Assembly (NCBI GenBank): GCA_902497145.1
Contig: CABVDR010000016.1
Location: 1-41,340, forward strand
DNA length: 41,340 nt
Source of the DNA: an uncultured Oscillospiraceae bacterium
Lineage (GTDB): Bacteria > Bacillota > Clostridia > Oscillospirales > Oscillospiraceae
Direction of reading: 5' to 3'
Positions 15,833 to 23,428 of the stretch are shown piece by piece (positions within the stretch are counted from its first letter, which is position 1; each line of letters opens with the position of its first letter). Made by a program: the position numbers and the translations under genes. A model generated the notes under the pieces. That model made no database searches. It had not been told where the DNA came from and saw only the letters and a list, made by a program, of their open reading frames with translations.

Positions 15833-16536
15833 GCGGCTACATACCGGGCCAGGGCGCACCCAGCGCCCTGGCCTTTGCCAAATCGGAGCTGTGTGAGGCC
15901 TGCCATCTCCTCTACCAGCGGGGCTATGTGGCCAGCAACGATGGAAACCTCTCCCTGCGCCTGGAGGACGGCCGCTTTCTCATCACCCCCTCGGGGGTAA
16001 GCAAGGGCCGTATCACCCCGGAGATGCTGGTGGTGTGCGACGGAGAGGGCCGGGTCTTAGAGGGAGACCGGCACCCCTCCTCCGAGGCCCCCATGCACTG
16101 GGCGGTGTACGCCGCCCGGCCCGACGTGGGAGCAGTGGTCCACGCCCACCCGGCGGCCGCCACCGCCTTTGCCGCCTGCCGCCGCCCTCTGGACGTGCCC
16201 TACCTCACCGAGGTGGTCAGCGGTCTGGGTCCCATCCCGGTGGCCCCCTACGCCCTGCCCTCCACCCCGGAGGTGCCGGAGAGTATTCTCCCCTTTGTCC
16301 ATGACCACAACGGGGTGCTGCTGGCAAACCACGGGGCTCTCACCTGGGGGAGCAACCTGTGGAGCGCCTTTGACCGCATGGAACAGCTGGAGCACACAGC
16401 AAAAATTTATTTGAACATCTCCCTGCTGGGGGAGGGCGTTCCCCTGACGCAGCAGCAAGTGGAGGCCATCCGGGGTCTGTCGGAGCGCTACCGAACCCTG
16501 GCCCAGCCTTTGAGAAAGGAGGAACCCCATGGCTGA
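15829..16536 (+). CDS. Class II aldolase/adducin family protein
   Basis: A 235-aa zinc-dependent aldolase or dehydratase related to FucA and MtnB. Visible are the phosphate-binding GNLSLR (40-45) and TPSGVSKG (53-60) segments. The active-site Glu86 is in SSEAPMH and the metal ligands are His105, His107 (HAHP) and His168 (ANHG). It starts with GTG overlapping the preceding stop and ends overlapping mtnA by eight bases. Coupling to mtnA suggests the substrate is the isomerase product, 5-methylthioribulose 1-phosphate or 5-deoxyribulose 1-phosphate. Aldol cleavage to DHAP and an aldehyde (DHAP shunt) and MtnB-type dehydration are both possible. No other mtn genes are nearby, which favours cleavage. 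Confidence 0.88.
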   Translation: MSGYIPGQGAPSALAFAKSELCEACHLLYQRGYVASNDGNLSLRLEDGRFLITPSGVSKGRITPEMLVVCDGEGRVLEGDRHPSSEAPMHWAVYAARPDVGAVVHAHPAAATAFAACRRPLDVPYLTEVVSGLGPIPVAPYALPSTPEVPESILPFVHDHNGVLLANHGALTWGSNLWSAFDRMEQLEHTAKIYLNISLLGEGVPLTQQQVEAIRGLSERYRTLAQPLRKEEPHG

Positions 16537-17575
16537 TTTGCCCGAAAATGTCCGCCTCAGTCCCGACGGGACGGGCGTTATCATTTTGGACCAGACCCAG
16601 CTGCCCTGCCGCCGGGTGTTTCTCACCCTGACCACTTCCGGTGAGATGTATGAGGCCATCCGCTCCCTGCGGGTGCGGGGCGCCCCGGCCATCGGGGTGT
16701 GCGCAGGCATGTGCCTGTCCGCCTTGGCCCATCAGCGTCCCAAGCTGGAGCGCCCCGCCTTCGACCAGTGGCTGCGGGAGCAGGCGGACTATCTGGCCTC
16801 CTCCCGGCCCACGGCGGTGAATCTGTCCTGGGCGCTGCGGCGGATGACCGCTCTGCTGGAGCTGCCCCTCCCCCTGCCGAAGCTTTTGGAGCGGCTGGAG
16901 GCGGAGGCCCGGGCCATCCAGGCCGAGGACATAGACATGTGCGAGAAAATTTCCCGCTACGGTCTCTCCCTGCTCCACCCGGGAGACGGAGTGCTCACCC
17001 ACTGCAACGCCGGTCCCCTGGCCACCTCCTGCTACGGCACGGGACAGGGTCCCCTCCATTTGGCCGCCAAAGAGGGCTTTCCCCTGAAAATCTTTGCCGA
17101 TGAGACCCGGCCCCTTCTCCAGGGGGCACGGCTCACCGCCTATGAGCTCCAGCAGGCGGGGGCAGATGTCACCCTCATCTGCGACAATATGGCCTCTCTG
17201 GTGATGAAAAACGGCTGGGTCCAGGCTTGCATGGTGGGCTGTGACCGGGTGGCTGCCAACGGGGACACCGCCAACAAGATCGGCACCAGCGGTGTGGCCA
17301 TTCTGGCCCGCCACTACCAGATCCCCTTCTATGTTCTGGGTCCCACCTCTACCATCGACTTAAACTGCCCCACCGGCGCAGATATCCCCATTGAAGAGCG
17401 GGACGGGGAGGAGATCCGCTCCCTCTTTTACCAGGAACCCCAGGCTCCGGCGGGGGTGAAGTGCTATAACCCCGCCTTTGACGTCACCGACCACACCCTG
17501 ATCACCGCCATCATTACCGAAAAGGGGATCTGCCGTCCCCCCTATTCTCAGTCTTTGGCGGCTCTGTTTGAATAA
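16529..17575 (+). CDS. mtnA: S-methyl-5-thioribose-1-phosphate isomerase MtnA
   Basis: MtnA (348 aa) isomerises methylthioribose 1-phosphate to the ribulose form; related enzymes also accept 5-deoxyribose 1-phosphate. The family signatures RGAPAIGV (50-57), THCNAG with catalytic Cys159, and GCDRVAANGDTANKIGT with catalytic Asp239 are all present at the expected spacing. The eIF2B-like fold is expected. The start has AAAGGAGG six nt upstream and lies inside the end of the aldolase gene. The two enzymes act in consecutive steps in 5'-methylthioadenosine or 5'-deoxyadenosine salvage. Confidence 0.95.
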   Translation: MADLPENVRLSPDGTGVIILDQTQLPCRRVFLTLTTSGEMYEAIRSLRVRGAPAIGVCAGMCLSALAHQRPKLERPAFDQWLREQADYLASSRPTAVNLSWALRRMTALLELPLPLPKLLERLEAEARAIQAEDIDMCEKISRYGLSLLHPGDGVLTHCNAGPLATSCYGTGQGPLHLAAKEGFPLKIFADETRPLLQGARLTAYELQQAGADVTLICDNMASLVMKNGWVQACMVGCDRVAANGDTANKIGTSGVAILARHYQIPFYVLGPTSTIDLNCPTGADIPIEERDGEEIRSLFYQEPQAPAGVKCYNPAFDVTDHTLITAIITEKGICRPPYSQSLAALFE

Positions 17576-17603
17576 CCATTATTTTTAGATTGGAGGCTTA
17601 CCT

Positions 17604-18635
17604 ATGCAGCGCAAACCCTTTGGACAGACCCGGGAGGGCCAGGCCGTGGAGGCCATCACTCTGGACAATGGACAGCTCTCCTGCACCTTCCTCACCTACG
17701 GCGCCACCCTCATCGCCCTGAACGTTCCGGACAAGGAGGGCAACATGGTGGACGTGGCCCTGGGCTACGATACTCTGGCAGACTATGAGAACCAGGACAA
17801 GTACCTGGGCGCCACCGTGGGCCGCTATGCCAACCGCATCGCTGCCGGCCGCTTTATCCTGGATGGCACGGAGTACACCCTGGCCGTCAACGACGGGGAC
17901 AACCACCTCCACGGTGGCCCCACCGGTTTCTCCACCCGGGTGTGGCAGGCCGAAGAGGTACCTGACGGCGTCCGCTTCACCTATCACAGCCAGGACATGG
18001 AGGAGGGCTTCCCCGGCGCCCTCACTGCCCAGGTGACCTACACTCTGGAGGGCACCGCCCTGGTGGCCCACTACCAGGCCACCACCGACCGCCCCACCGT
18101 GTGCAACCTCACCAATCACACCTACTTTAACCTCAACGGCCACAACAGCGGCACCGTGCTGGACCACACGCTGGTCCTCCACGCCGCCCACTACACCCCC
18201 GTGGTGCCCGGCAGCATCCCCACCGGGAAGATCGAAGAGGTAGCGGGCACCCCCATGGACTTTCTCTATCCCCACACCATCGGTCAGCGCATCGACCGTC
18301 TCTTCCCCCAGCTGCAGCGGTGCGGCGGCTACGACCACAACTGGGTCATCGACGGTCCCATGGGTACCCTGCGGCCCGCCGCCCGGCTGATGGCGGACAA
18401 GACCGGCATCACCATGGAGGTGGAGACCACCCTGCCCGGCGTCCAGTGCTACACCGCCAACTTCCTGGCCGGCTGCCCCACCGGCAAGGGCGGGGTCACC
18501 TATCACAACCGGGAGGGGATCTGTCTGGAGACCCAGTTCTACCCCGACAGCCCCAATGAGCCTACGTTCCCCTCCTGCGTGCTGCGCCCCGGAGAGGTCT
18601 GGGACCACACCACGGTGTTCCGTTTCTCCAAGTAA
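17604..18635 (+). CDS. galM: Aldose 1-epimerase (galactose mutarotase)
   Basis: GalM (343 aa) interconverts alpha and beta anomers of hexoses such as galactose and glucose. The N-terminal YGATLIALNVPDKEG, the GRYANRI motif, NLTNHTYFNL with the catalytic His, and the C-terminal GICLETQFYPDSPN with the catalytic Glu are all typical. GGAGG sits seven nt before the ATG. It is the last gene before a strong terminator, 28 nt after mtnA. Its link to the salvage genes is positional only. The alpha-galactosidase locus is 19 kb away and could be a functional partner. Confidence 0.95.
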   Translation: MQRKPFGQTREGQAVEAITLDNGQLSCTFLTYGATLIALNVPDKEGNMVDVALGYDTLADYENQDKYLGATVGRYANRIAAGRFILDGTEYTLAVNDGDNHLHGGPTGFSTRVWQAEEVPDGVRFTYHSQDMEEGFPGALTAQVTYTLEGTALVAHYQATTDRPTVCNLTNHTYFNLNGHNSGTVLDHTLVLHAAHYTPVVPGSIPTGKIEEVAGTPMDFLYPHTIGQRIDRLFPQLQRCGGYDHNWVIDGPMGTLRPAARLMADKTGITMEVETTLPGVQCYTANFLAGCPTGKGGVTYHNREGICLETQFYPDSPNEPTFPSCVLRPGEVWDHTTVFRFSK

Positions 18636-18638
18636 GCA

Positions 18639-18675
18639 AACAGCCTCCCGGCTTAGCCGGGAGGCTGTTGTTTTA
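18639..18675. terminator. Strong terminator after galM
   Basis: AACAGCCTCCCGGC (18639-18652) and its exact complement (18656-18669) form a 14-bp stem with a 3-nt loop, followed by GTTTTA. It also lies just past the end of the convergent carboxypeptidase gene and may serve both. Confidence 0.85.
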
Positions 18676-18681
18676 TTCGGT

Positions 18682-20043
18682 TTACCGGCGGCGGCGTCCG
18701 CTGTAACGGCCTCGCTTGGCGGCCCCCACACCGGAATAGCGGCGGCTCTTGTGGAAGACAAAAGTCCGCAGCAGCAGGGCCACGACGGCCACCACAACGA
18801 TCACCAGAAGCAGCTTGACCCACCAGTTCTGGAAGAACTTCTGAATCCGGTCCAGGCGGTAGAGAAGCTCCGAACGCTCCACCGAGCTGTCGGCCACCAG
18901 ATCCAAAGTACCGTACTCTTCTCCCTCATATTTCAGCACCATAGTACCCAGCACTTCCCCCTGTTCCACAGGGGCCTCCACGGTGTCGTTGAAGAGGTTG
19001 ATGACCTTCTCCATTTGGTCCACGTCCACATCCTTGGGCAGGGTGCGGGCAATGGTACCGGAGGGACGCACCATCACCTGGTCGGTCTGGGTGGACAGGG
19101 TGACGTTCACCTTGGCCACCACCTCGCTGTCCTCCGAGATCACGGTGCGCTGGAAGTTTTCAAAGCCCCAGTCCAGCAGCTGGATGGTGTCGTAAAACTC
19201 GGCGATCTTCTCGGTGCCGTCGGCCAGGGTGATGGTCTCCGGCTCCCCCATGACCACCGAGATGAGGTAGGAGTCCCCCTTCTTGGCGGTCTCCACCAGA
19301 CACTTCCCCGCCTCGTCGGTGCTGCCCGTCTTTCCGCCGGTGCCCGGCGTATAGAGGTAGCCGGTATACTTCCAGTTGGAGGTGAGGGCATTGGTATTGC
19401 GCACGATGCGCTCCTCACTGAGGTTGGTGGCGGGGATGGTGTAGTTGGGGCTGGTGACGATGTCCTGGAACAGGTCGTACTCCATGGCCGCCTTCATAAA
19501 CAGGGTAATGTCGTAGGGGGTGGTGTAGTGGTCGGGGTCATGGAAGCCGTGTGGATTGGCAAAGTGGGTATTCTCACACCCCAGCTCCTTGGCCTTATCG
19601 TTCATCATGTCCACAAAGGTGTCGATATCTCCCGCCACCGTCTCGGCCAGGATCTGGGAGGCCTCGTTGGCGGAGGGGAGCAGCAGGCAGTACAGCAGCT
19701 GCTCCACCGTCAGCACCTCCCCCGCCTGAATGTTGGCGGTGGAGCTGCCCTCGGGAATGGTGGTGGCCGTGGCCGAAGCGGTGACCTGGGTCTGGGCGGT
19801 AATCTGCCCCGCCTCAATGGCCTCCAGAGTGAGCAGGGCAGTCATCACCTTAGTGATACTGGCAGGGTAGACCTTATCATAGCCACCCACCTCATACAAA
19901 ACCTCATTATAGTTGGCGTCCACCAGGATGGCGTTTTTGCCATGAAATTCCGGCGGTTCCAGGGCAAGGGATTGGAAGGGCAGCAGAAGGGTGGTCATTA
20001 TGGATACCACCAGCACCAGGGCAAAAAGTCGATATTTTTTCAT
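18682..20043 (-). CDS. D-alanyl-D-alanine carboxypeptidase, DacF/PBP5 type
   Basis: A 453-aa low-molecular-weight PBP that trims the terminal D-Ala of stem peptides. A signal peptide (MKKYRLFALVLVVSIMTTLL then ALA) is followed by the peptidase S11 domain with SITK (Ser62-Lys65), SAN (124-126) and KTG (238-240). A PBP5-like C-terminal beta domain comes next, then a real membrane helix (KLLLVIVVVAVVALLLRTF) and an Arg-rich cytosolic tail. Most DacA/DacF proteins end in an amphipathic helix instead. The start is the ATG at 20043 with GGAG eight nt upstream; the longer frame adds 37 residues ahead of the signal peptide. A sporulation role (DacF) is plausible, with a forespore-like promoter upstream. 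Confidence 0.9.
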   Translation of the reverse strand: MKKYRLFALVLVVSIMTTLLLPFQSLALEPPEFHGKNAILVDANYNEVLYEVGGYDKVYPASITKVMTALLTLEAIEAGQITAQTQVTASATATTIPEGSSTANIQAGEVLTVEQLLYCLLLPSANEASQILAETVAGDIDTFVDMMNDKAKELGCENTHFANPHGFHDPDHYTTPYDITLFMKAAMEYDLFQDIVTSPNYTIPATNLSEERIVRNTNALTSNWKYTGYLYTPGTGGKTGSTDEAGKCLVETAKKGDSYLISVVMGEPETITLADGTEKIAEFYDTIQLLDWGFENFQRTVISEDSEVVAKVNVTLSTQTDQVMVRPSGTIARTLPKDVDVDQMEKVINLFNDTVEAPVEQGEVLGTMVLKYEGEEYGTLDLVADSSVERSELLYRLDRIQKFFQNWWVKLLLVIVVVAVVALLLRTFVFHKSRRYSGVGAAKRGRYSGRRRR

Positions 20044-20065
20044 GGGAAATTCTCCGTATGTATGA

Positions 20066-20093
20066 TATAATGTAACGTCAGAGGATTCTATCC
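20066..20093 (-). promoter_or_regulatory. Possible forespore (sigma-F/G-like) promoter of the carboxypeptidase gene
   Basis: On the minus strand GGATA (20093-20089), a 16-nt gap, CATTATA (20072-20066) fit the GNATR and CATNNTA patterns of forespore sigma factors. The spacing is shorter than usual. It sits about 20-25 nt before the ATG. An alternative sigma-A -10 (TATCAT) lies nearby, so the call is weak. Confidence 0.35.
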
Positions 20094-20177
20094 CGATGTG
20101 GGATCCTTCTCTGAACCCGAAGATAAGACAATTATAGCAAACCAAAGACACCACCGCAAGCGGAAGGAGCGGAAAAA

Positions 20178-20591
20178 ATGGCTGGGATTTCCCGATATGA
20201 GGCCGCGGCTCTGGGGCTGACCGCCGCCTTTGTTCTGTTTACCGGAGGCTGGTTCCTTGCCAGCCAGACTCAGGGGGAGCCTTACACCGTTAGCGTACAG
20301 CAGGCAGCTATCTCCGCCTCTTCCTCCTCTGCCGCCCAGTCGGAGACCTCCGATGCCTCCCAGAACAGCCAGCAGCCGGATAGCCTGCTGGAGGGGGAGC
20401 GCATTCCCATCAACACCGCCGACGTACAGGAGCTGGACCGTCTGCCCGGCATCGGCCCCACCAAGGCCCAGGCTATTGTGGACTACCGCACCGAGCACGG
20501 CCCCTTCCAGAGCACCGATCAGCTGCTGGAGGTCTCCGGTATTGGAGAGGCCACTCTGGAGGGTCTTTTAGACTATATCACCTTAGATTGA
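20178..20591 (+). CDS. comEA: ComEA-like helix-hairpin-helix DNA-binding protein
   Basis: A 137-aa membrane-anchored protein. One N-terminal hydrophobic segment (about 9-28) is followed by a Ser/Gln-rich linker (about 45-75) and a C-terminal ComEA helix-hairpin-helix region (INTADVQELDRLPGIGPTKA then VSGIGEATLEGL). ComEA binds incoming double-stranded DNA at the cell surface in competence. The classical neighbours comEB and comEC are absent here. GGAAGGAG stands about 13 nt before the ATG at 20178. It is 19 nt ahead of a two-component system and may share its transcript. Confidence 0.87.
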   Translation: MAGISRYEAAALGLTAAFVLFTGGWFLASQTQGEPYTVSVQQAAISASSSSAAQSETSDASQNSQQPDSLLEGERIPINTADVQELDRLPGIGPTKAQAIVDYRTEHGPFQSTDQLLEVSGIGEATLEGLLDYITLD

Positions 20592-20610
20592 CAAGGGAGC
20601 TTTTACACCT

Positions 20611-21312
20611 ATGGCAAAGATTTTAGTAGTGGACGACGAGCGCGTCCTGGTGAAGGGAATCACCTTTAATTTGAAAAACGAGGGCTACCAGGTGGAGACT
20701 GGCTACGACGGGGAGCAGGCCGTGGAGCTTGCCCGGGAGGGCAAGTTTGACCTCATCATCCTGGACCTGATGATGCCCAAGATCGACGGACTCCAGGCCT
20801 GCATGCGTATCCGGGAGTTTTCCAACGTGCCCATTATCATGCTCACCGCCCGCAGCGAGGACACCGACAAGATCATCGGTTTTGAGTGCGGAGCGGACGA
20901 CTATATCACAAAGCCCTTCAACATTCTGGAGCTGAAGGCCCGGGTGCGGGCTCTGCTGCGCCGCTCCGGGGCCACCGTGCAGCGCCAGGCGGCGGGCCAG
21001 CTCACCGTGGGCCACATCCGTCTGGACCCCAACGAGCGCTCCGCCTGGAAGGACGGGGTGAGCGTGGACCTCACCGCCAAGGAGTTTGACCTGATGGAAC
21101 TGCTCATGCGCAACCCCGGGCGGGTGTACAGCCGGGAGAACCTCCTCAACGTGGTGTGGGGCTATGAATATATCGGGGACTACCGCACCGTGGACGTCCA
21201 CGTGCGGCGGCTGCGGGAAAAGCTGGAGCTGGACCCGGCCAATCCCCAGTATATCCGCACCAAGTGGGGGGTGGGCTACTACCTGAGCAGCCACCCCGAG
21301 CAGAAAAAATGA
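20611..21312 (+). CDS. Response regulator, OmpR/PhoB family
   Basis: A 233-aa two-domain regulator. The receiver domain has the acidic pair Asp8/Asp9, phospho-acceptor Asp52 (LDLMMPKIDG), Thr79 (MLTAR) and Lys101 (KPF). A C-terminal winged helix ends RTKWGVGYYL, the OmpR/PhoB pattern. It is followed 24 nt later by its kinase. Resemblance to WalR/PhoP/MtrA types is general; target genes are unknown. The AAGGGAG site is about 11 nt from the ATG. Confidence 0.95.
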   Translation: MAKILVVDDERVLVKGITFNLKNEGYQVETGYDGEQAVELAREGKFDLIILDLMMPKIDGLQACMRIREFSNVPIIMLTARSEDTDKIIGFECGADDYITKPFNILELKARVRALLRRSGATVQRQAAGQLTVGHIRLDPNERSAWKDGVSVDLTAKEFDLMELLMRNPGRVYSRENLLNVVWGYEYIGDYRTVDVHVRRLREKLELDPANPQYIRTKWGVGYYLSSHPEQKK

Positions 21313-21336
21313 TCCCAGGAAAGGAGGCGCCGCCCC

Positions 21337-22845
21337 TTGGATAGCCGCGCCCCGGGCAGCAAGGCCCAGCAGAAGATCCCCTTCTTCTCCCGCCTGCAGG
21401 TCAAATATGCCATGAGTTACCTGGCCATTCTGGCGGTGGTGCTGGTGCTGCTGAACACCTACCCTCTCATCGCCTCCCAGAACCTGCTCTTCTCCTCCAA
21501 GCGGGACTCGCTGAAGAGTCAGGCGGCGGTGATGGCCTCCGCCCTGATGGAGCTGGAGTCCCTCAACGCCGACCAGGTGGCGAGAGTCATGAATATGCTG
21601 GACAGCACTGGCCTGAGCCGGGTGCTGGTCACCGACCCCTCCGGGCTCATTCTCTATGACAGCCTGGACCAGCCAGCCCCGGAGGACAGTGAGGAGGAGA
21701 GCAGTCAGACAGACGAGACCACACAGCAGGAGTACCACTACGCCCTGTTTCAGGAAGTGGTGCTGGCCCTGAAGGGCAGCGATGTGGTCTACTCCCAGTA
21801 CCGGGACGGCTGCTTTCTCTCCACCGCCGCCTGCCCCATCGTCTACCGGGGCATGACCATCGGCGCCATCTACCTTACCGAGGAGGACACCACCCAGGGC
21901 GCCCTGCTCATGAATCTGCAGCAGAACCTGCGCTCCATCTCGCTGGTTCTCATCGCCATCGCCCTGACCATCAGCTTTTTCTTCTCCAAGGTGCTCACCT
22001 CCCGCATCGGAGCTCTGCTGGGGGCCATCCGCATTGTGGGCGAAGGGGAGTACGGCCACCGTCTCCAGCCCTCGGGCAAGGACGAGCTGGCCCATCTGGC
22101 TGAGGAGTTTAATCAGCTCACCGACCGCCTTCAGACCACCGAGGAGGTGCGCCGCCGCTTTGTCTCTGACGCCTCCCACGAACTGAAGACCCCCTTGGCC
22201 TCCATCCGTCTGCTGGCCGACTCCATCCTCCAGAACGAGGAGATGGACCAGGAGACGGTGCGGGACTTTGTTACCGACATCGGGGATGAAGCTGAGCGCC
22301 TCACCCGCATCACCGAGCACCTGCTGGCCCTCACCCGGCTGGACAGCCTGCCGGTGGGCGAGACCCAGGTGGTGGATCTGGCCAAGGTGACCCAGCGGGC
22401 CATCAACATGCTCACCCCGGTAGCCGACGCCGCCGACGTGACAGTGGAGGCCAGCTGGAAGCCCGGTTGCACCCTGCGGTGTACCGAAGATGACCTGTAC
22501 CAGATCTGCTTTAACCTGATTGAAAACGCCATCAAGTATAACTTCCCCGGCGGCCGGGTCTATGTCACCGTGCGCCGGGACGGGGACCAGGTGCTGCTGG
22601 AGGTGGCAGACACCGGCGTGGGCATCCCGGAGGATGAGCTGCCCAAGGTCTTTAACCGCTTCTACCGGGTGGACAAGGCCCGCTCCCGTGCCGCCGGAGG
22701 CACCGGCCTGGGGCTGTCCATCGTCCGGGATACGGTGCGCCGCCACGGCGGCTGGGTCACCGCCCAGCGCCGCCAGAGCGAGGGCAGCGTATTTACCGTG
22801 GGCTTCCCCTGTGAGACGCCGGAGGTAGGAGGTGAGCCATCTTGA
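21337..22845 (+). CDS. Sensor histidine kinase (HAMP, HisKA, HATPase)
   Basis: A 502-aa membrane kinase. The first membrane segment is about 26-48. An extracellular sensor region (about 50-195) contains an acidic, Thr/Gln-rich stretch near 114-132. The second membrane segment is about 200-220, followed by HAMP, a HisKA box SDASHELKTPL with His281, and an ATPase with NLIENAIKYN, DTGVGIP and GGTGLGLSIV. It begins with TTG at 21337, nine nt after AAAGGAGG. Its stop codon overlaps the TTG start of the GerMN lipoprotein, so the three genes form a tight unit. The ligand is unknown. Confidence 0.94.
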   Translation: MDSRAPGSKAQQKIPFFSRLQVKYAMSYLAILAVVLVLLNTYPLIASQNLLFSSKRDSLKSQAAVMASALMELESLNADQVARVMNMLDSTGLSRVLVTDPSGLILYDSLDQPAPEDSEEESSQTDETTQQEYHYALFQEVVLALKGSDVVYSQYRDGCFLSTAACPIVYRGMTIGAIYLTEEDTTQGALLMNLQQNLRSISLVLIAIALTISFFFSKVLTSRIGALLGAIRIVGEGEYGHRLQPSGKDELAHLAEEFNQLTDRLQTTEEVRRRFVSDASHELKTPLASIRLLADSILQNEEMDQETVRDFVTDIGDEAERLTRITEHLLALTRLDSLPVGETQVVDLAKVTQRAINMLTPVADAADVTVEASWKPGCTLRCTEDDLYQICFNLIENAIKYNFPGGRVYVTVRRDGDQVLLEVADTGVGIPEDELPKVFNRFYRVDKARSRAAGGTGLGLSIVRDTVRRHGGWVTAQRRQSEGSVFTVGFPCETPEVGGEPS

Positions 22846-23333
22846 GACGGATGCTTTCTCTTTTGCTTCTTTTGCTGCTCATACTGTCGGGCTGCGGCAG
22901 CAGCCGCAGCAGCAGCGGCTACCAGCTCTACTTCCAGACCGACCCGGACGTGTCCACCCACGGTGCAGCTATCTCCAGCCAGGCCTACCCCGGCAAGGGA
23001 GAGCCTGGGGTGGAGGAGCTCTTCTCCGCCCTGATGAACGGTCCCACGCAAAACGGACTCATCTCCCCCTTCCCCCAGGGGGTGACCCTGGTGAGCTGGG
23101 AGCTGTCTGACGGGCTGCTGACTCTCAACCTCTCCGAGCAGTACGGCGGCCTGGCCGACGTGTCCCTCACTCTGGCCGACTACTGTCTGGTGCTCACCAT
23201 GAGCCAGATCGCCGGGGTGGAGTCGGTACAGATCCAGTCCGACGGCCACACCTACCACTCCCGCAGCCACCAGACCATGACCGCCCAGGAGGCGGTGCTG
23301 GACCCCACCCTCTCCCCCCAGGGGACCTCTTGA
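22842..23333 (+). CDS. GerMN-domain lipoprotein
   Basis: A 163-aa exported lipoprotein. The signal peptide is poly-Leu with lipobox LSGC (Cys18). The mature part is one GerMN domain: PGVEELFSALMNGP, then VTLVSWELSDGLLTLNLSEQYGG, then ADYCLVLTMSQIAGVESVQIQSDG (shown as separate pieces). GerMN domains occur in GerM of sporulating Bacilli and in LpqB, the lipoprotein encoded next to the MtrAB two-component system of actinobacteria. It starts with TTG at 22842, seven nt after AGGAGGTG, overlapping the kinase stop. A role as accessory sensor for the kinase is inference. Confidence 0.85.
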   Translation: MRRMLSLLLLLLLILSGCGSSRSSSGYQLYFQTDPDVSTHGAAISSQAYPGKGEPGVEELFSALMNGPTQNGLISPFPQGVTLVSWELSDGLLTLNLSEQYGGLADVSLTLADYCLVLTMSQIAGVESVQIQSDGHTYHSRSHQTMTAQEAVLDPTLSPQGTS

Positions 23334-23358
23334 CAAACGGGAAAAATCCGGCTACGCT
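23330..23358 (+). promoter_or_regulatory. Possible promoter of metY
   Basis: A perfect TTGACA (23330-23335) overlaps the stop codon of the GerMN gene. At 17 nt spacing the -10 is a poor TACGCT (23353-23358); a better TATACA is 23 nt away. No SAM riboswitch or S-box is recognisable in the 95-bp leader. Confidence 0.35.
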
Positions 23359-23428
23359 TATACATTATCCCTGCATTTTAATAAAGTGCCTTTCTTAGGC
23401 GTTATTGACACAGAAAGAAGGAGTTTCC

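Noticed and set aside
20623..22746. 707-codon minus-strand open frame opposite the two-component system
   Set aside because: It mirrors the real RR and HK genes, which have full catalytic motifs and ribosome binding sites; the antisense translation has no family pattern.
23334..23428. Possible SAM or S-box riboswitch ahead of metY
   Set aside because: The 95-nt leader is too short and shows none of the conserved S-box stems.
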